From Bradyrhizobium sp. CB82 (GTDB lineage: Bacteria > Pseudomonadota > Alphaproteobacteria > Rhizobiales > Xanthobacteraceae), in assembly GCF_029714405.1 (NCBI RefSeq), contig NZ_CP121650.1:6949001-7013000 (forward strand): a DNA stretch of 64,000 bases, read 5' to 3'. Positions 35,501 to 46,548 of the stretch are shown one piece after another (the stretch's first letter is position 1; every line of letters begins with the position of its first letter). Below the pieces are notes generated by a model. It did no database searches, was not told the DNA's origin, and worked only from the letters and a program-made list of their open reading frames with translations. The translations under genes were made by a program, and so were the position numbers.

Positions 35501-36586
35501 TCAAGCCAGGATCCAGCTATTGAAGCGCTCGATGACCGCGGCCTGGTTGTCGTACCAGAACTTCGCATCGATCTTCAGGCCTGCCTTGATGTTGTCCGGA
35601 TAGGTCGGACAGTTCTTGGCAAGCTCCGGCTTGACGTAGTTGAAGGCCTCCGGCTGCGTGAGGCCCGCGGGGAAATACTCCATCAGCGCCGCCTGGCGCT
35701 TCGGATCGGAGGCAAACTTGATGAACTCGCGGCAGGCATCCGCATTCGGCGTGCCGGCGAGGATCGACCAGTTGTCGCCGCCCCAGATCCCCTGATTCCA
35801 GACGATCTCGACAGGAGCGCCGGCCGCTTGGGCTGCCTGCGGACGCGACACCCAGGTCGGCAACAGATCGATCTCGCCCGAGGTCAGCATCTGCTCGACC
35901 TGCGCACCGCTGGTCCACCACACCGCCACACTCGACTTGATCTTGTCGAGCGAAGCAAAGGCCTTGTCGAGATCGCAGGGGTAGACCTGCGCGGTCGGCA
36001 CGCCCGCGCCCATCAGCGCCTCCTCGATCGTGTCGAACGGATGCTTGCGCACGGCGCGGCGTCCCGGAAACTCCGCCACGTTCCAGAAGTCCGCCCAGGA
36101 TTGCGGCGCCTTGCGGCCCTTGAAGGCGTCCGTGCGGTAAGCCAGCACGGTGGTGTAGACGTTGGTGCCGACGCCGTAGGGCGACATGAACTCGGCCGGG
36201 ATCGACTTGATGACGGGTTCGGATTCGAGGCCGTGCTTTTCGAGATATTGCTTGCCGCCGGTGGTCAGCAGCAGGATCGCGGGCCAGCTGATCTTGGCCA
36301 TGTCCCAGGTGTAGTTCTTGGTATCGACCATGGTCTTGATCTGCGCGACCGGCTCGGCATTGGCCTGCACCCCGACCACCTCGATGCCGGTTGCTTCGGT
36401 GAACGGACGATAGAACACCGCACCATAGGCCTTGGTGTAGATGCCGCCGTCGTCACGCACCACGATGCGTTTTCCTGCGGCCCGCGACGGAGACCAGACG
36501 GCCGGCGCAGCGAGCGCGACGGCACCGGCGCCGGCACCGAGAAGCAGGCGGCGGCGGGAGGTGATGATCTTCGGAAGATGGCTCAT
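35501..36586 (-). CDS. ABC substrate-binding protein, PotD-like, Tat-type signal
   Basis: 361 residues from the ATG at 36586, after AGAGGGGACTGAC. A twin-arginine-like signal (SRRRLLLGAGAGAVALAAP) cleaves near SRAAG. The mature protein has the periplasmic binding fold of the spermidine/putrescine group (IVVRDDGGIYTKAYGAVFYR, EIDLLPTWVSRPQAAQAAG, YFPAGLTQPEAFNY). The ligand cannot be read off; the neighbouring 2-hydroxy-acid oxidases suggest a carboxylate or amino-acid-like compound rather than a polyamine. Confidence 0.86.
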   Translation of the reverse strand: MSHLPKIITSRRRLLLGAGAGAVALAAPAVWSPSRAAGKRIVVRDDGGIYTKAYGAVFYRPFTEATGIEVVGVQANAEPVAQIKTMVDTKNYTWDMAKISWPAILLLTTGGKQYLEKHGLESEPVIKSIPAEFMSPYGVGTNVYTTVLAYRTDAFKGRKAPQSWADFWNVAEFPGRRAVRKHPFDTIEEALMGAGVPTAQVYPCDLDKAFASLDKIKSSVAVWWTSGAQVEQMLTSGEIDLLPTWVSRPQAAQAAGAPVEIVWNQGIWGGDNWSILAGTPNADACREFIKFASDPKRQAALMEYFPAGLTQPEAFNYVKPELAKNCPTYPDNIKAGLKIDAKFWYDNQAAVIERFNSWILA

Positions 36587-36620
36587 GTCAGTCCCCTCTG
36601 TGTGATGTTGCAATTGTTGG

Positions 36621-38036
36621 TCACGGTAGAACGCGGCCGGGATTGAAGAGGCCCTTTGGATCGAACGCCTGTTTCACGGCGCGCATCAGCGCGAGCTCGA
36701 CAGGCTGCTTGTAGCGGGACATCTCGCCGGTCAGCGTGCGTCCGACCCCGTGCTCGGCGCTGAAGGTGCCGCGCAGCGAGCTTGCGACGTCGTTCATGGC
36801 ACGGCGGATTTTTTGCGCGACAGCATCGCGATCATCAAGCGCGTCCCATTCGGCGAAGCCAAAGAACGGGATCAGATGGATGTTACCGTCACCCATATGA
36901 CCGACGATCACGAAGGGCAGATCCGGCACGATGGCGCGCACGGCCGCCATCGCTCCCTCAATGAAGGCCGGCACGGCCGATACCGGCACCGCCGTATCGG
37001 AGGTCAGGCCCACGCCCGCCTTCTTGTTGGCTTCCGACACGCTGTGACGTACCAGCCACATCGCCTTGCACTGCGCCTCGCTCGCCGCGACGACGCCGTC
37101 GCTGATGATGCCGTCCTCGAGCGCGCGCTCGAGCACGGCCTGCATCGTGGCCGCAAGCTCTTCCGCGTTGCCGGTGTCGGACAGTTCGACCAGGACGTGC
37201 CAGGTGTCGATCCGCTCCACCGGACAGCGGCGGCCCGGCAGTTTCTCCAGCACAAGCTCGATCTGCCTGGCGTTCATCAACTCGAAGGCCGAGAGCTGCG
37301 AGTTGCAGGCGGCCTGAAACAGGCCGAGCATGTCGAGCGCGCGTTGCGGATTGTCGACGGCGAGCCACGCCACGGCTTCCGCCTTCGGCAACGGATGCAG
37401 CTTCAAGACGGCCCCGGTGATGATGCCGAGCGTGCCTTCCGAGCCGATGAAGAGATGCTTGAGGTCGTAGCCGGTGTTGTTCTTGCGCAGCGCCGAGAGG
37501 CCGTCCCAGATCGAGCCGTCGGAGAGCACGACCTCGAGGCCGAGCACGTTGTCACGCGTGTTGCCATAGCGCAGCACGCCGGTGCCGCCGGCGTTGGTAG
37601 CGATGTTGCCGCCGATCTGGCAGGAGCCTTCGGCGCCGAGGCTCACGGGATAAAGCCGGTCTGCCGCTGCGGCGGCGGCCTGGATGGTGGCCAGCACACA
37701 GCCGGCGTCGACCACCATGGTGTTGTTGACGGGATCGATCGACCGGATAGCGCGCATGCGGGTCAGAAGGATGATGACCGGCGGCATCGAGAGTTCGGAG
37801 GGCGTCGCGCCGCCGCACAGGCTGGTGTTGCCGCCCTGCGGCAGCACCGGCGTGCCGTTCTCGACGCAGAGGCGGACGATGGCCGCGACCTGTTCGGTGT
37901 TCGCCGGAAGCACGGCGCACAGCGCCGGGGCACGAAAGCGGCCGCGCCAATCCTCGATCAGGCCCGCGAGGTCCTCCTCGCGAGTCAGCACGGCCGTGTC
38001 GCCCAGCAAGCGCTTGAACGCCTCGATCAATGCCAT
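36621..38036 (-). CDS. FAD-linked D-2-hydroxy-acid dehydrogenase (GlcD/FAD_binding_4 type)
   Basis: 471 residues from the ATG at 38036, after GGGAGGCCGGTTG. The PCMH-type FAD domain (about 35-215) has LPQGGNTSLCGGATP and GSCQIGGNIATNAGGTGVLRYG. The C-terminal FAD-oxidase domain ends with HGVGRTLTGEMSRYKQP. Metal-site His are in VGHMGDGNIHLIPF. This family oxidises D-lactate, D-2-hydroxyglutarate or glycolate. First gene of the operon, opposite in stereochemistry to the LldD-like enzyme that ends it. Confidence 0.88.
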   Translation of the reverse strand: MALIEAFKRLLGDTAVLTREEDLAGLIEDWRGRFRAPALCAVLPANTEQVAAIVRLCVENGTPVLPQGGNTSLCGGATPSELSMPPVIILLTRMRAIRSIDPVNNTMVVDAGCVLATIQAAAAAADRLYPVSLGAEGSCQIGGNIATNAGGTGVLRYGNTRDNVLGLEVVLSDGSIWDGLSALRKNNTGYDLKHLFIGSEGTLGIITGAVLKLHPLPKAEAVAWLAVDNPQRALDMLGLFQAACNSQLSAFELMNARQIELVLEKLPGRRCPVERIDTWHVLVELSDTGNAEELAATMQAVLERALEDGIISDGVVAASEAQCKAMWLVRHSVSEANKKAGVGLTSDTAVPVSAVPAFIEGAMAAVRAIVPDLPFVIVGHMGDGNIHLIPFFGFAEWDALDDRDAVAQKIRRAMNDVASSLRGTFSAEHGVGRTLTGEMSRYKQPVELALMRAVKQAFDPKGLFNPGRVLP

Positions 38037-38096
38037 CAACCGGCCTCCCGGATGGGGACCGCCAGTGGCCCCGACCGCCTGTCCGTGGTAATTGCT

Positions 38097-38117
38097 ATGC
38101 GATTACTTCGATCGCAT
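38097..38117. promoter_or_regulatory. Inverted repeat, candidate operator of the hydroxy-acid operon
   Basis: TGCGAT at 38098-38103 and ATCGCA at 38111-38116 are separated by 7 bases, with a flanking A-T pair. It lies 61 bases upstream of the first gene of the operon in an AT-richer stretch. The operon-encoded IclR protein is the obvious candidate to bind it. Confidence 0.45.
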
Positions 38118-38263
38118 TATGCTAACTATGAATTTGAGGCCGCGCGGAGTCAAGCGGGTGGGGTGGATTGGGTTAGGACGGCCGGGAACCAAGCCGATGT
38201 CGTCCTGGCGAAAGCCGAGGACAACATGACAGGGCGCCGCGCCATACGTGACTGCAACATCCA

Positions 38264-38367
38264 CTGTCATTCCCCGCGAAAGCGGGGAATCCAGTACGCC
38301 GCGGCTTCTCCGTAGTCGTCACCGCCTCTGGAATACTCGATCGCCCGCCTTCCGCGGGCGATGACAG
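38264..38367. repeat. Dispersed palindromic repeat (CCCGCGAAAGCGGG type)
   Basis: Starts CTGTCATTCCCCGCGAAAGC and ends GGGCGATGACAG. Same family as 27408-27495. Confidence 0.65.
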
Positions 38368-38397
38368 TGAGAGCGTGGGACGCGCGTGCTACCGGCT

Positions 38398-38522
38398 CGT
38401 CCTTGCGAGGAGCGACAGCGACGAAGCGATCCAGACTGCCACCGCGGAAAAGAATCTGGATTGCTTCGCGGAGCCTGTCATCGGGCCGCGCTACGCGCGG
38501 ACCCGGTGGCTCGCAATGATGG
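38398..38522. repeat. Dispersed palindromic repeat (CATTGCGAG family)
   Basis: Left arm TCCTTGCGAGGAGCGACAGC, right arm GTGGCTCGCAATGATGG, with an inner GCGATCCAGA/TCTGGATTGC pair. Directly adjacent to the previous repeat and longer than its relatives. Confidence 0.65.
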
Positions 38523-38552
38523 TGCGGAGGCGTCATGCGACCCAACGAAAGA

Positions 38553-38580
38553 GAAAGGCCGGGATTGCTCCCGGCCTTTC
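38553..38580. terminator. Terminator of the glp operon
   Basis: AAAGGCCGGGA (38554-38564) and TCCCGGCCTTT (38569-38579) form a perfect 11-bp stem with a 4-base loop. On the minus strand it is followed by CTCTTTCG. It lies 30 bases past the glpV stop. Confidence 0.8.
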
Positions 38581-38609
38581 GTGTTGCGGATGGCGTGGGC
38601 TGGTACGCC

Positions 38610-40406
38610 TTACTTCACTTCCGCGCGCTTGGGCGGGGTGGCAGGCCACGACTTGATCAGCGTGTCGTAGTCGATCGTTTCGCCCTTCGGCTTCTCGTTG
38701 GCGAGCTTGCGCTGGGGCGCGATGGTGCCGTCCTTCTCGGCCTTCGCGAACCAGTACTCGGCCGACTCCTTCTTGTGGAGCTTCGGACCGCAGGCGCCCT
38801 GCACGCCCGACTTCTCGATACGCTCCATGACGGAGTCCTGTGCGGCAGCGAGCGAGTCCATCGCGGCCTGCGCCGTCTTCGCACCGGACGACGCGTCGCC
38901 GATGTTCTGCCACCAGAGCTGCGCGAGCTTCGGATAGTCAGGCACGTTGTTGCCGGTCGGGGTCCACTGCACGCGAGCGGGCGAGCGGTAGAACTCGATC
39001 AGACCGCCGAGCTTCGGCGCACGCTCAGTGAACGACTTGTCCCAGATGTCGGATTCACGGATGAAGGTGAGACCGACATGGCTCTTCTTCAGCGACACCG
39101 ACTTGGACACGATGAACTGGAGATAGAGCCAGGCCGCCTTGCGGCGGTCAGCCGGGGTTGACTTCAACAGCGTGAGCGAGCCGGCGTCTTGGTAGCCGAG
39201 CTTCATGCCTTCCTTCCAGTACGAGCCGTGCGGAGACGGAGCCATACGCCACTTCGGCGTACCGTCCGCGTTCATCACGGCGATGCCGGGCTTCACCATG
39301 TCGGCGGTGAAGGCGGTGTACCAGAAGATCTGCTGGGCGATGTTGCCCTGGGCAGGTACCGGACCAGACTCGGAGAAGGTCATGCCCTGGGCCTGCGGCG
39401 GGGCATACTTCTTCAGCCAGTCGAGATACTTGCTGATCGCGTAGACCGCGGCCGGACCGTTGGTGTCGCCACCACGCTCGATCGAGGAGCCGACCGGACG
39501 GCAGCCTTCCATACGGATGCCCCATTCGTCGACCGGCAGACCGTTCGGAATGCCCTTGTCACCGTTGCCGGCCATCGAAAGCCAGGCGTCGGTGAAACGC
39601 CATCCGAGCGAGGGGTCCTTCTTGCCATAGTCCATATGGCCATAGACCTTGACGCCGTTGATCTCCTTGATGTCGTTGGTGAAGAACTCGGCGATGTCCT
39701 CATAGGCGGACCAGTTCACGGGCACGCCGAGCTCGTAGCCATACTTGGCTTTGAACTTGGCCTTGTAGTCGGGGTTGGTGAACCAGTCGTAGCGGAACCA
39801 GTAGAGGTTCGCGAACTGCTGGTCTGGCAACTGATAGAGCTTGCCGTCTGGTGCCGTGCCGAACGACTTGCCGATGAAGTCGTCGACGTCGAGCATCGGG
39901 TCGGTGACGTCCTTGCCCTCGCCCTTCATGTAGTCCGAAAGGACGATGGTCTGGCCGTAGCGGAAGTGGGTGCCGATCAGGTCGGAGTCGTTGATCCAGC
40001 CGTCATAGACGTTCTTGCCGGACTGCATCTGCGTTTGCAGCTTCTCGACGACATCACCTTCCTGGATGATGTCGTGCTTGAGCTTGATGCCGGTGAGTTC
40101 GGTGAACGCCTTGGCGAGCGTCTGCGACTCGTATTCGTGAGTCGCGATCGTCTCGGAGACGACGTTGATCTCCATGCCCTTGAAGGGTTCGGCGGCCTTG
40201 GCGAACCACTCGAGCTCCTTCTTCTGGTCGTCCTTCGACAGGGTCGAGGGCTGGAATTCCGCGATCCATTTCTGGATCGTGGCGTCGTCGGCGGCGCGAA
40301 CCGGCGCCGAAGTCGCGAATGCAGCCGCAATGATAGCCGCGGCACTAGATACGGTTAGAAAGCTGATCTTGATCAATGGACCTTTCCTTCTCCTAAACTG
40401 TCGCAT
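38610..40406 (-). CDS. glpV: Glycerol ABC transporter substrate-binding protein GlpV
   Basis: 598 residues from the ATG at 40406, after GGAGGAACAAC. Signal peptide at about 12-38 (FLTVSSAAAIIAAAFATSAP, cleavage near VRAAD). The mature part is a large type-1 extracellular solute-binding protein (KGMEINVVSETIATHEYE ... FTELTGIKLKHDIIQEGDV), unusually long for sugar-binding proteins but the usual size for GlpV. Last gene of glpDSTPQUV as known from Rhizobium leguminosarum. It captures glycerol in the periplasm. Confidence 0.9.
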   Translation of the reverse strand: MRQFRRRKGPLIKISFLTVSSAAAIIAAAFATSAPVRAADDATIQKWIAEFQPSTLSKDDQKKELEWFAKAAEPFKGMEINVVSETIATHEYESQTLAKAFTELTGIKLKHDIIQEGDVVEKLQTQMQSGKNVYDGWINDSDLIGTHFRYGQTIVLSDYMKGEGKDVTDPMLDVDDFIGKSFGTAPDGKLYQLPDQQFANLYWFRYDWFTNPDYKAKFKAKYGYELGVPVNWSAYEDIAEFFTNDIKEINGVKVYGHMDYGKKDPSLGWRFTDAWLSMAGNGDKGIPNGLPVDEWGIRMEGCRPVGSSIERGGDTNGPAAVYAISKYLDWLKKYAPPQAQGMTFSESGPVPAQGNIAQQIFWYTAFTADMVKPGIAVMNADGTPKWRMAPSPHGSYWKEGMKLGYQDAGSLTLLKSTPADRRKAAWLYLQFIVSKSVSLKKSHVGLTFIRESDIWDKSFTERAPKLGGLIEFYRSPARVQWTPTGNNVPDYPKLAQLWWQNIGDASSGAKTAQAAMDSLAAAQDSVMERIEKSGVQGACGPKLHKKESAEYWFAKAEKDGTIAPQRKLANEKPKGETIDYDTLIKSWPATPPKRAEVK

Positions 40407-40479
40407 GTTGTTCCTCCGTTGCAGCGACAAACTCTAACAGGCCCGGGTTGACCCCCGGATCTGGTCTTCTTCGCGAGCT

Positions 40480-40809
40480 TCAGACCGTGCGGAATATGAG
40501 CGCGGCCGTGACAAGCGAAATTCCTGATGCGAGCCACAGGCTCGACAGTTCAAACCCTTCCTCCCCGATCGGCAGCGTGCCGATCGTGTCGGTGCCGACG
40601 AGGCCGATCCACGCGAGATGGATGACAGCGGCCGCGATCAGCGAGATGAACAGGCGATCGCCGCGCGTGGTCGGAATGCGTAAGGCACCGACGCGCTCCG
40701 CCTCGGGATAGGCCGCGGCAAGATACGTCATCACCGCGAGCGTGCAGGCGAGCGCGCCGAAGAAAATCGCGGTCGGTATGGTCCAGGCCATCCATGCGAT
40801 GGATTCCAT
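40480..40809 (-). CDS. glpU: DUF2160 small membrane protein of the glycerol transporter, GlpU
   Basis: 109 residues from the ATG at 40809, after GAGGAGGCTCTG. Three hydrophobic helices: WTIPTAIFFGALACTLAVMTYL, FISLIAAAVIHLAWIGLVG and LWLASGISLVTAALIF. Its place between glpQ and glpV and its size match GlpU. Its exact role is unknown; probably an accessory subunit of the permease. The start is 10 bases after the glpQ stop. Confidence 0.85.
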   Translation of the reverse strand: MESIAWMAWTIPTAIFFGALACTLAVMTYLAAAYPEAERVGALRIPTTRGDRLFISLIAAAVIHLAWIGLVGTDTIGTLPIGEEGFELSSLWLASGISLVTAALIFRTV

Positions 40810-40819
40810 CAGAGCCTCC

Positions 40820-41625
40820 TCACACCCGGCCGAGCGCGAAGCCGCGCGCGATATAGTTGCGGACAAACCAGATCACGAGCGCGCCCGGAATGATGGTGAG
40901 CACGCCGGCGGCAGCCAAAAGGCCCCAGTCCATGCCCGCCGCGGACACCGTGCGCGTCATGATTGCCGCGATCGGCTTGGCCTGCACCGAGGTCAGCGTG
41001 CGCGCGAGCAAGAGCTCGACCCAGGAGAACATGAAGCAGAAGAAGGCGGCGACGCCGATGCCGCTCGCGATCAGCGGGATCAGGATCTTCACGAAGAAGC
41101 GCGGGAAGGAATAGCCGTCGAGGAAGGCCGTTTCGTCGATCTCGCGCGGCACGCCGGACACGAAGCCTTCGAGGATCCACACCGCGAGCGGCACGTTGAA
41201 GATGCAGTGCGCGAGCGCAACGGCCCAGGGCGTATCGAACAGCCCGATCGCCGAATAGAGGTTGAAGAACGGCAGCGCGTAGACCGCGGCCGGCGCCATC
41301 CGGTTCGACAACAGCCAGAAGAACAGGTGCTTGTCGCCGAGGAAGCGGTACCGCGAGAAGGCGTAGGCGGCCGGCAGCGCCACGGTGATCGAGATGAGGG
41401 TATTGAGGACGACGTATTCCAGCGAGTTGATGTAGCCCGAATACCAGCTCTCGTCGGTGAAGATGCGCTTGTAGTGCTGCAGCGTCGGCGCGTGCGGCCA
41501 CAGCGTCATCGTCGAGACGATCTCGCCGTTGGTCTTGAAGCTCATGTTGACGAGCCAGTAGATCGGCAACAGCAGGAAGATCAGGAACAGCGCCATGATG
41601 ACGCGTCGGCCGGGGATCGAGTGCA

Positions 41626-41626
<1 letters not shown>
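40820..41626 (-). CDS. glpQ: Glycerol ABC transporter permease GlpQ
   Basis: 268 residues from the ATG at 41626, which overlaps the glpP stop by ATGA; AAGGAAGGAGTGGCCTG precedes it. Six helices. The EAA loop ETAFLDGYSFPRFFVKILIP couples to the ATPases. MalG-like fold. The frame stays open upstream but that part is antisense-like text inside glpP. Confidence 0.88.
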
Positions 41627-43685
<2,059 letters not shown>

Positions 43686-43697
43686 GGCGCACCTCCC

Positions 43698-44783
43698 TCA
43701 CGTATTAGTGGAGCTGGGCGCAGCGACCAGGCGGTCGGCCGCGTCGAATACGAAGACATCCTGCGGATCGAGCACGGCGTCGAGCGTCTGCCCCGGCTCG
43801 AACTCGTGCACGCCGTGCAGCACCGCAACCCAGTTCGATCCGTCGCGAGTCAAATGCACGAAACTCTCCGAACCGGTGATCTCGGTCACCGTCACTGTGG
43901 CGTGGAAGGCGTGGCGATCGGTCTGGCCATCGGCGAGCCCGAGCTGGTGGGCACGGAAGCCGACGCGATAGGGTCCGTCGGCGAGTCCGGCGTAAAGGCC
44001 GGAGGCCGGTGCCGAGCTGCCGCCGGCATAAGCGACCTGCCCGTTCTTCTTCTCGATGCCGACCAGATTGAGCGGAGGATCGGAGAAGACCTGAGCGACA
44101 CGGAGCGTTTGCGGGCGCCGGTAGACATTGGAGGTCTCGCCCATCTGGAGCGCACGGCCCTCCCACATGCAGACGGTGTTGCCACCGAGCAGCAGCGCTT
44201 CGGAGGGCTCGGTCGTCGCATAGACGAAGATCGCGCCGGAAGCCTCGAAGATGCGCGGCAGCTCGGCGCGCAGTTCTTCGCGGAGCTTGTAGTCGAGATT
44301 GGCGAGCGGTTCGTCGAGCAGAACGAGATCGGCGCCCTTCACAAGCGCGCGCGCGATCGCGGTGCGCTGCTGCTGACCGCCGGAAAGCTGGAGCGGCGTG
44401 CGCTTCAGGAAGGGCTCGAGCCGCAGCAGCTTTGCGGCTTCCGCGACGCGCTTCTCGATCTCCTCGCGCGGCTTGCCTTGCACGCGCAGCGGCGAGGCAA
44501 TGTTCTCGTAGACCGTGAGCGAGGGGTAGTTGATGAACTGCTGGTAGACCATCGCGACCGAGCGCTGGCGCACGTCGATGCCGGTGACGTCCTTGCCGTT
44601 GACCAGCACCCTGCCCGTGGTCGGCTTATCCAGCCCTGCGAGCAGCCGCATGATCGAGGTCTTGCCCGACAGCGTCGGTCCGAGCAGCACGTTGAGCGTA
44701 CCGCCGTCGAGCGTCAGCGAAACGTCGCTGATATGCGGAACGCCGTCCACAGAACGGCTGACGTGATCCAGTGTGACGGTCAT
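43698..44783 (-). CDS. glpS: Glycerol ABC transporter ATPase GlpS, switch His missing
   Basis: 361 residues from the ATG at 44783, overlapping the glpD stop by ATGA; AGGAGGACGCTC precedes it. Walker A GPTLSGKTS, Q-loop MVYQQFINYPSLTV, signature LSGGQQQR and Walker B LVLLDEPL are intact. At the H-loop the usual THD is replaced: YATTEPSEALLLG, so the catalytic His is Thr. A TOBE-like domain follows. It starts 12 bases before glpT. Confidence 0.9.
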   Translation of the reverse strand: MTVTLDHVSRSVDGVPHISDVSLTLDGGTLNVLLGPTLSGKTSIMRLLAGLDKPTTGRVLVNGKDVTGIDVRQRSVAMVYQQFINYPSLTVYENIASPLRVQGKPREEIEKRVAEAAKLLRLEPFLKRTPLQLSGGQQQRTAIARALVKGADLVLLDEPLANLDYKLREELRAELPRIFEASGAIFVYATTEPSEALLLGGNTVCMWEGRALQMGETSNVYRRPQTLRVAQVFSDPPLNLVGIEKKNGQVAYAGGSSAPASGLYAGLADGPYRVGFRAHQLGLADGQTDRHAFHATVTVTEITGSESFVHLTRDGSNWVAVLHGVHEFEPGQTLDAVLDPQDVFVFDAADRLVAAPSSTNT

Positions 44784-46330
44784 GAGCGTCCTCCTGCTTC
44801 GAGCAGGGGACTTTGCGACACGGCATGGCTGGCGATCCAGTCGTCGAGTGCCGCGATCTGATCGGCACTTAGTCGCAGGCCAAGCTTGGAGCGCCGCCAG
44901 ACGATATCCTCGGCGGTCACTGCCCATTCGTTGTTCAAGAGATAGCGAACCTCGCGTTCCGTCAGCGTCGCGCCGAAGGACTGGCCGAGATCGGCCGCCG
45001 ATTTGGCGTCGCCCAGGAGCTTGATGGCACGGGTGCCATAAGCCCGCGCCAGGCGGCGGGCATGCTCGACGGAAAGGAAGGGATAGCCGCGCTGGAGGTC
45101 CGCGATCAGCGCGTCGACGGCCGACACGTCCATGTCGCCGCCGGGCAGCGGCCATTTGCCGGTCCAGCCCTCGCGTGCCTTGGCGCTGCGCAAATAGGGC
45201 GCGAGGCGCTCGAGCGCTTCTTCGGCGAGGCGGCGGTAGGTCGTGATCTTGCCGCCATAGATCGAGAGCAGCGGCGCGCCGCCGGGCGTGTCGAGCTCGA
45301 ACACGTAGTCACGGGTCGCGGCCTTGGCTTCGCTCGCGCCGTCGTCATAGAGCGGACGCACGCCCGAATAGGTCCAGACGACCTCGTCGGGCGTCACCGG
45401 CTTGGCCAGATACTCGCTAGCGGCGGTGCAGAGATATTGGATCTCCTCCGGCGTCGCCTTCACCTTGGCGGGGTCGCCGTCATAGTCGCGATCGGTGGTG
45501 CCGATCAGCGTGAAGTCGTCCTGATAGGGAATGACGAAGATGATGCGACCGTCCGCATTCTGGAACATGTAGGCGCGGTCGTGCCCGTAGAGTTTTTTCA
45601 CGACGATGTGCGAGCCCTGCACCAGGCGCACTTTTGCCCTGGCATTCACGCCGGCGCCACGGCCGAGCACGTCCTCGACCCAGGGGCCGCCGGCGTTGAC
45701 CAGCGCGCGGGCACGGATCATCGAGCGTGCGCCGGTGATGGTGTCGACCATGCTGACGGTCCAGACGCCGTCGGACTGGCGGATTTCGGCGGCACGGGTG
45801 CGAGTGCGGATCTCGGCGCCCTTGTCGGCGGCATCGCGCGCGTTGAGCACGACGAGGCGAGCGTCATCGACGAAGCAGTCGGAATATTCGAACGCGCGCG
45901 AATAGCGGTTCGGGATCAGCGGACGGCCGACTTCATCCTTGGTCAGATCGACCGAACGGGTCGCCGGCAACAGGTGGCGGCCGCCGATATGGTCGTAGAG
46001 GAAAAGGCCGAGGCGGAGCAGCCAGGCCGGACGCAGGCCGGCGTGATGCGGCAAAACGAAACGCAGGGGACGGATGATATGGGGCGCGACGCCCCAGAGG
46101 ATCTCGCGCTCGATCAGCGCCTCGCGGACCAGGCGGAACTCGTAGTATTCGAGGTAGCGCAGGCCGCCATGGACCAGCTTGGTTGACCAGGACGATGTCC
46201 CGCTCGCCAAATCGTTCATTTCGCACAGGAAAACCGTGTTGCCCCGGCCGACGGCATCGCGCGCGATGCCGCAACCGTTAACACCGCCTCCGATAATGGC
46301 GAGGTCGAAAATACGCTCCAACAGACGCAT
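44780..46330 (-). CDS. glpD: Aerobic glycerol-3-phosphate dehydrogenase
   Basis: 516 residues from the ATG at 46330; an ATG 6 codons upstream (46348) is equally possible as neither has a strong site. N-terminal FAD Rossmann motif DLAIIGGGVNGCGIARDAVGRG, then MNDLASGTSSWSTKLVHGGLRYLEYYEF, the standard GlpD signature. The C-terminal DAO_C domain is at about 390-505. It oxidises sn-glycerol-3-phosphate to DHAP and feeds electrons to quinone at the inner membrane. First gene of the transport operon, just after glpR and a putative operator. Confidence 0.93.
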   Translation of the reverse strand: MRLLERIFDLAIIGGGVNGCGIARDAVGRGNTVFLCEMNDLASGTSSWSTKLVHGGLRYLEYYEFRLVREALIEREILWGVAPHIIRPLRFVLPHHAGLRPAWLLRLGLFLYDHIGGRHLLPATRSVDLTKDEVGRPLIPNRYSRAFEYSDCFVDDARLVVLNARDAADKGAEIRTRTRAAEIRQSDGVWTVSMVDTITGARSMIRARALVNAGGPWVEDVLGRGAGVNARAKVRLVQGSHIVVKKLYGHDRAYMFQNADGRIIFVIPYQDDFTLIGTTDRDYDGDPAKVKATPEEIQYLCTAASEYLAKPVTPDEVVWTYSGVRPLYDDGASEAKAATRDYVFELDTPGGAPLLSIYGGKITTYRRLAEEALERLAPYLRSAKAREGWTGKWPLPGGDMDVSAVDALIADLQRGYPFLSVEHARRLARAYGTRAIKLLGDAKSAADLGQSFGATLTEREVRYLLNNEWAVTAEDIVWRRSKLGLRLSADQIAALDDWIASHAVSQSPLLEAGGRS

Positions 46331-46366
46331 CCCCCGGCAATTGCCCATTCGCTTGGGCGATTTTGC

Positions 46367-46437
46367 TTTCGGTTTCGATTAGATCAGAACCAAAAACGAA
46401 AGCAAGACGAAAGAAAGCGAAACTGGAACTTTTTTCG
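46367..46437. promoter_or_regulatory. Cluster of TTTCG/CGAAA half-sites, candidate GlpR operator
   Basis: TTTCG occurs at 46367-46371, 46373-46377 and 46433-46437. CGAAA occurs at 46397-46401, 46408-46412 and 46418-46422, the last three spaced 11 and 10 bases apart (one helical turn). Reading the minus strand they give repeated TTTCG-type units as in DeoR-family (AgaR/GlpR) operators. It lies just upstream of glpD. Confidence 0.6.
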
Positions 46438-46548
46438 TGGGCAAACCGACGATTTTTGCTGGGCAACAGGATGAAACAGTAGGCAGCCCCGCCGCCTCCA
46501 TGAGCGACTGACACGAAGCGCAGTGGAAAAGGTGGACAGGGGTCGTGA

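Larger units (their letters stand above)
38037..38609. other. Repeat-rich intergenic region
   Basis: About 570 bases between two minus-strand operons. From left to right it holds the probable promoter of the FAD-oxidase operon with an inverted repeat, two unrelated dispersed repeats, and the glpV terminator. No coding sequence seen. Confidence 0.6.

Noticed and set aside
27408..38522. Regularly repeated palindromes considered as a CRISPR array
   Set aside because: The elements are kilobases apart, lack uniform spacers and no cas genes are present; they are dispersed extragenic repeats.
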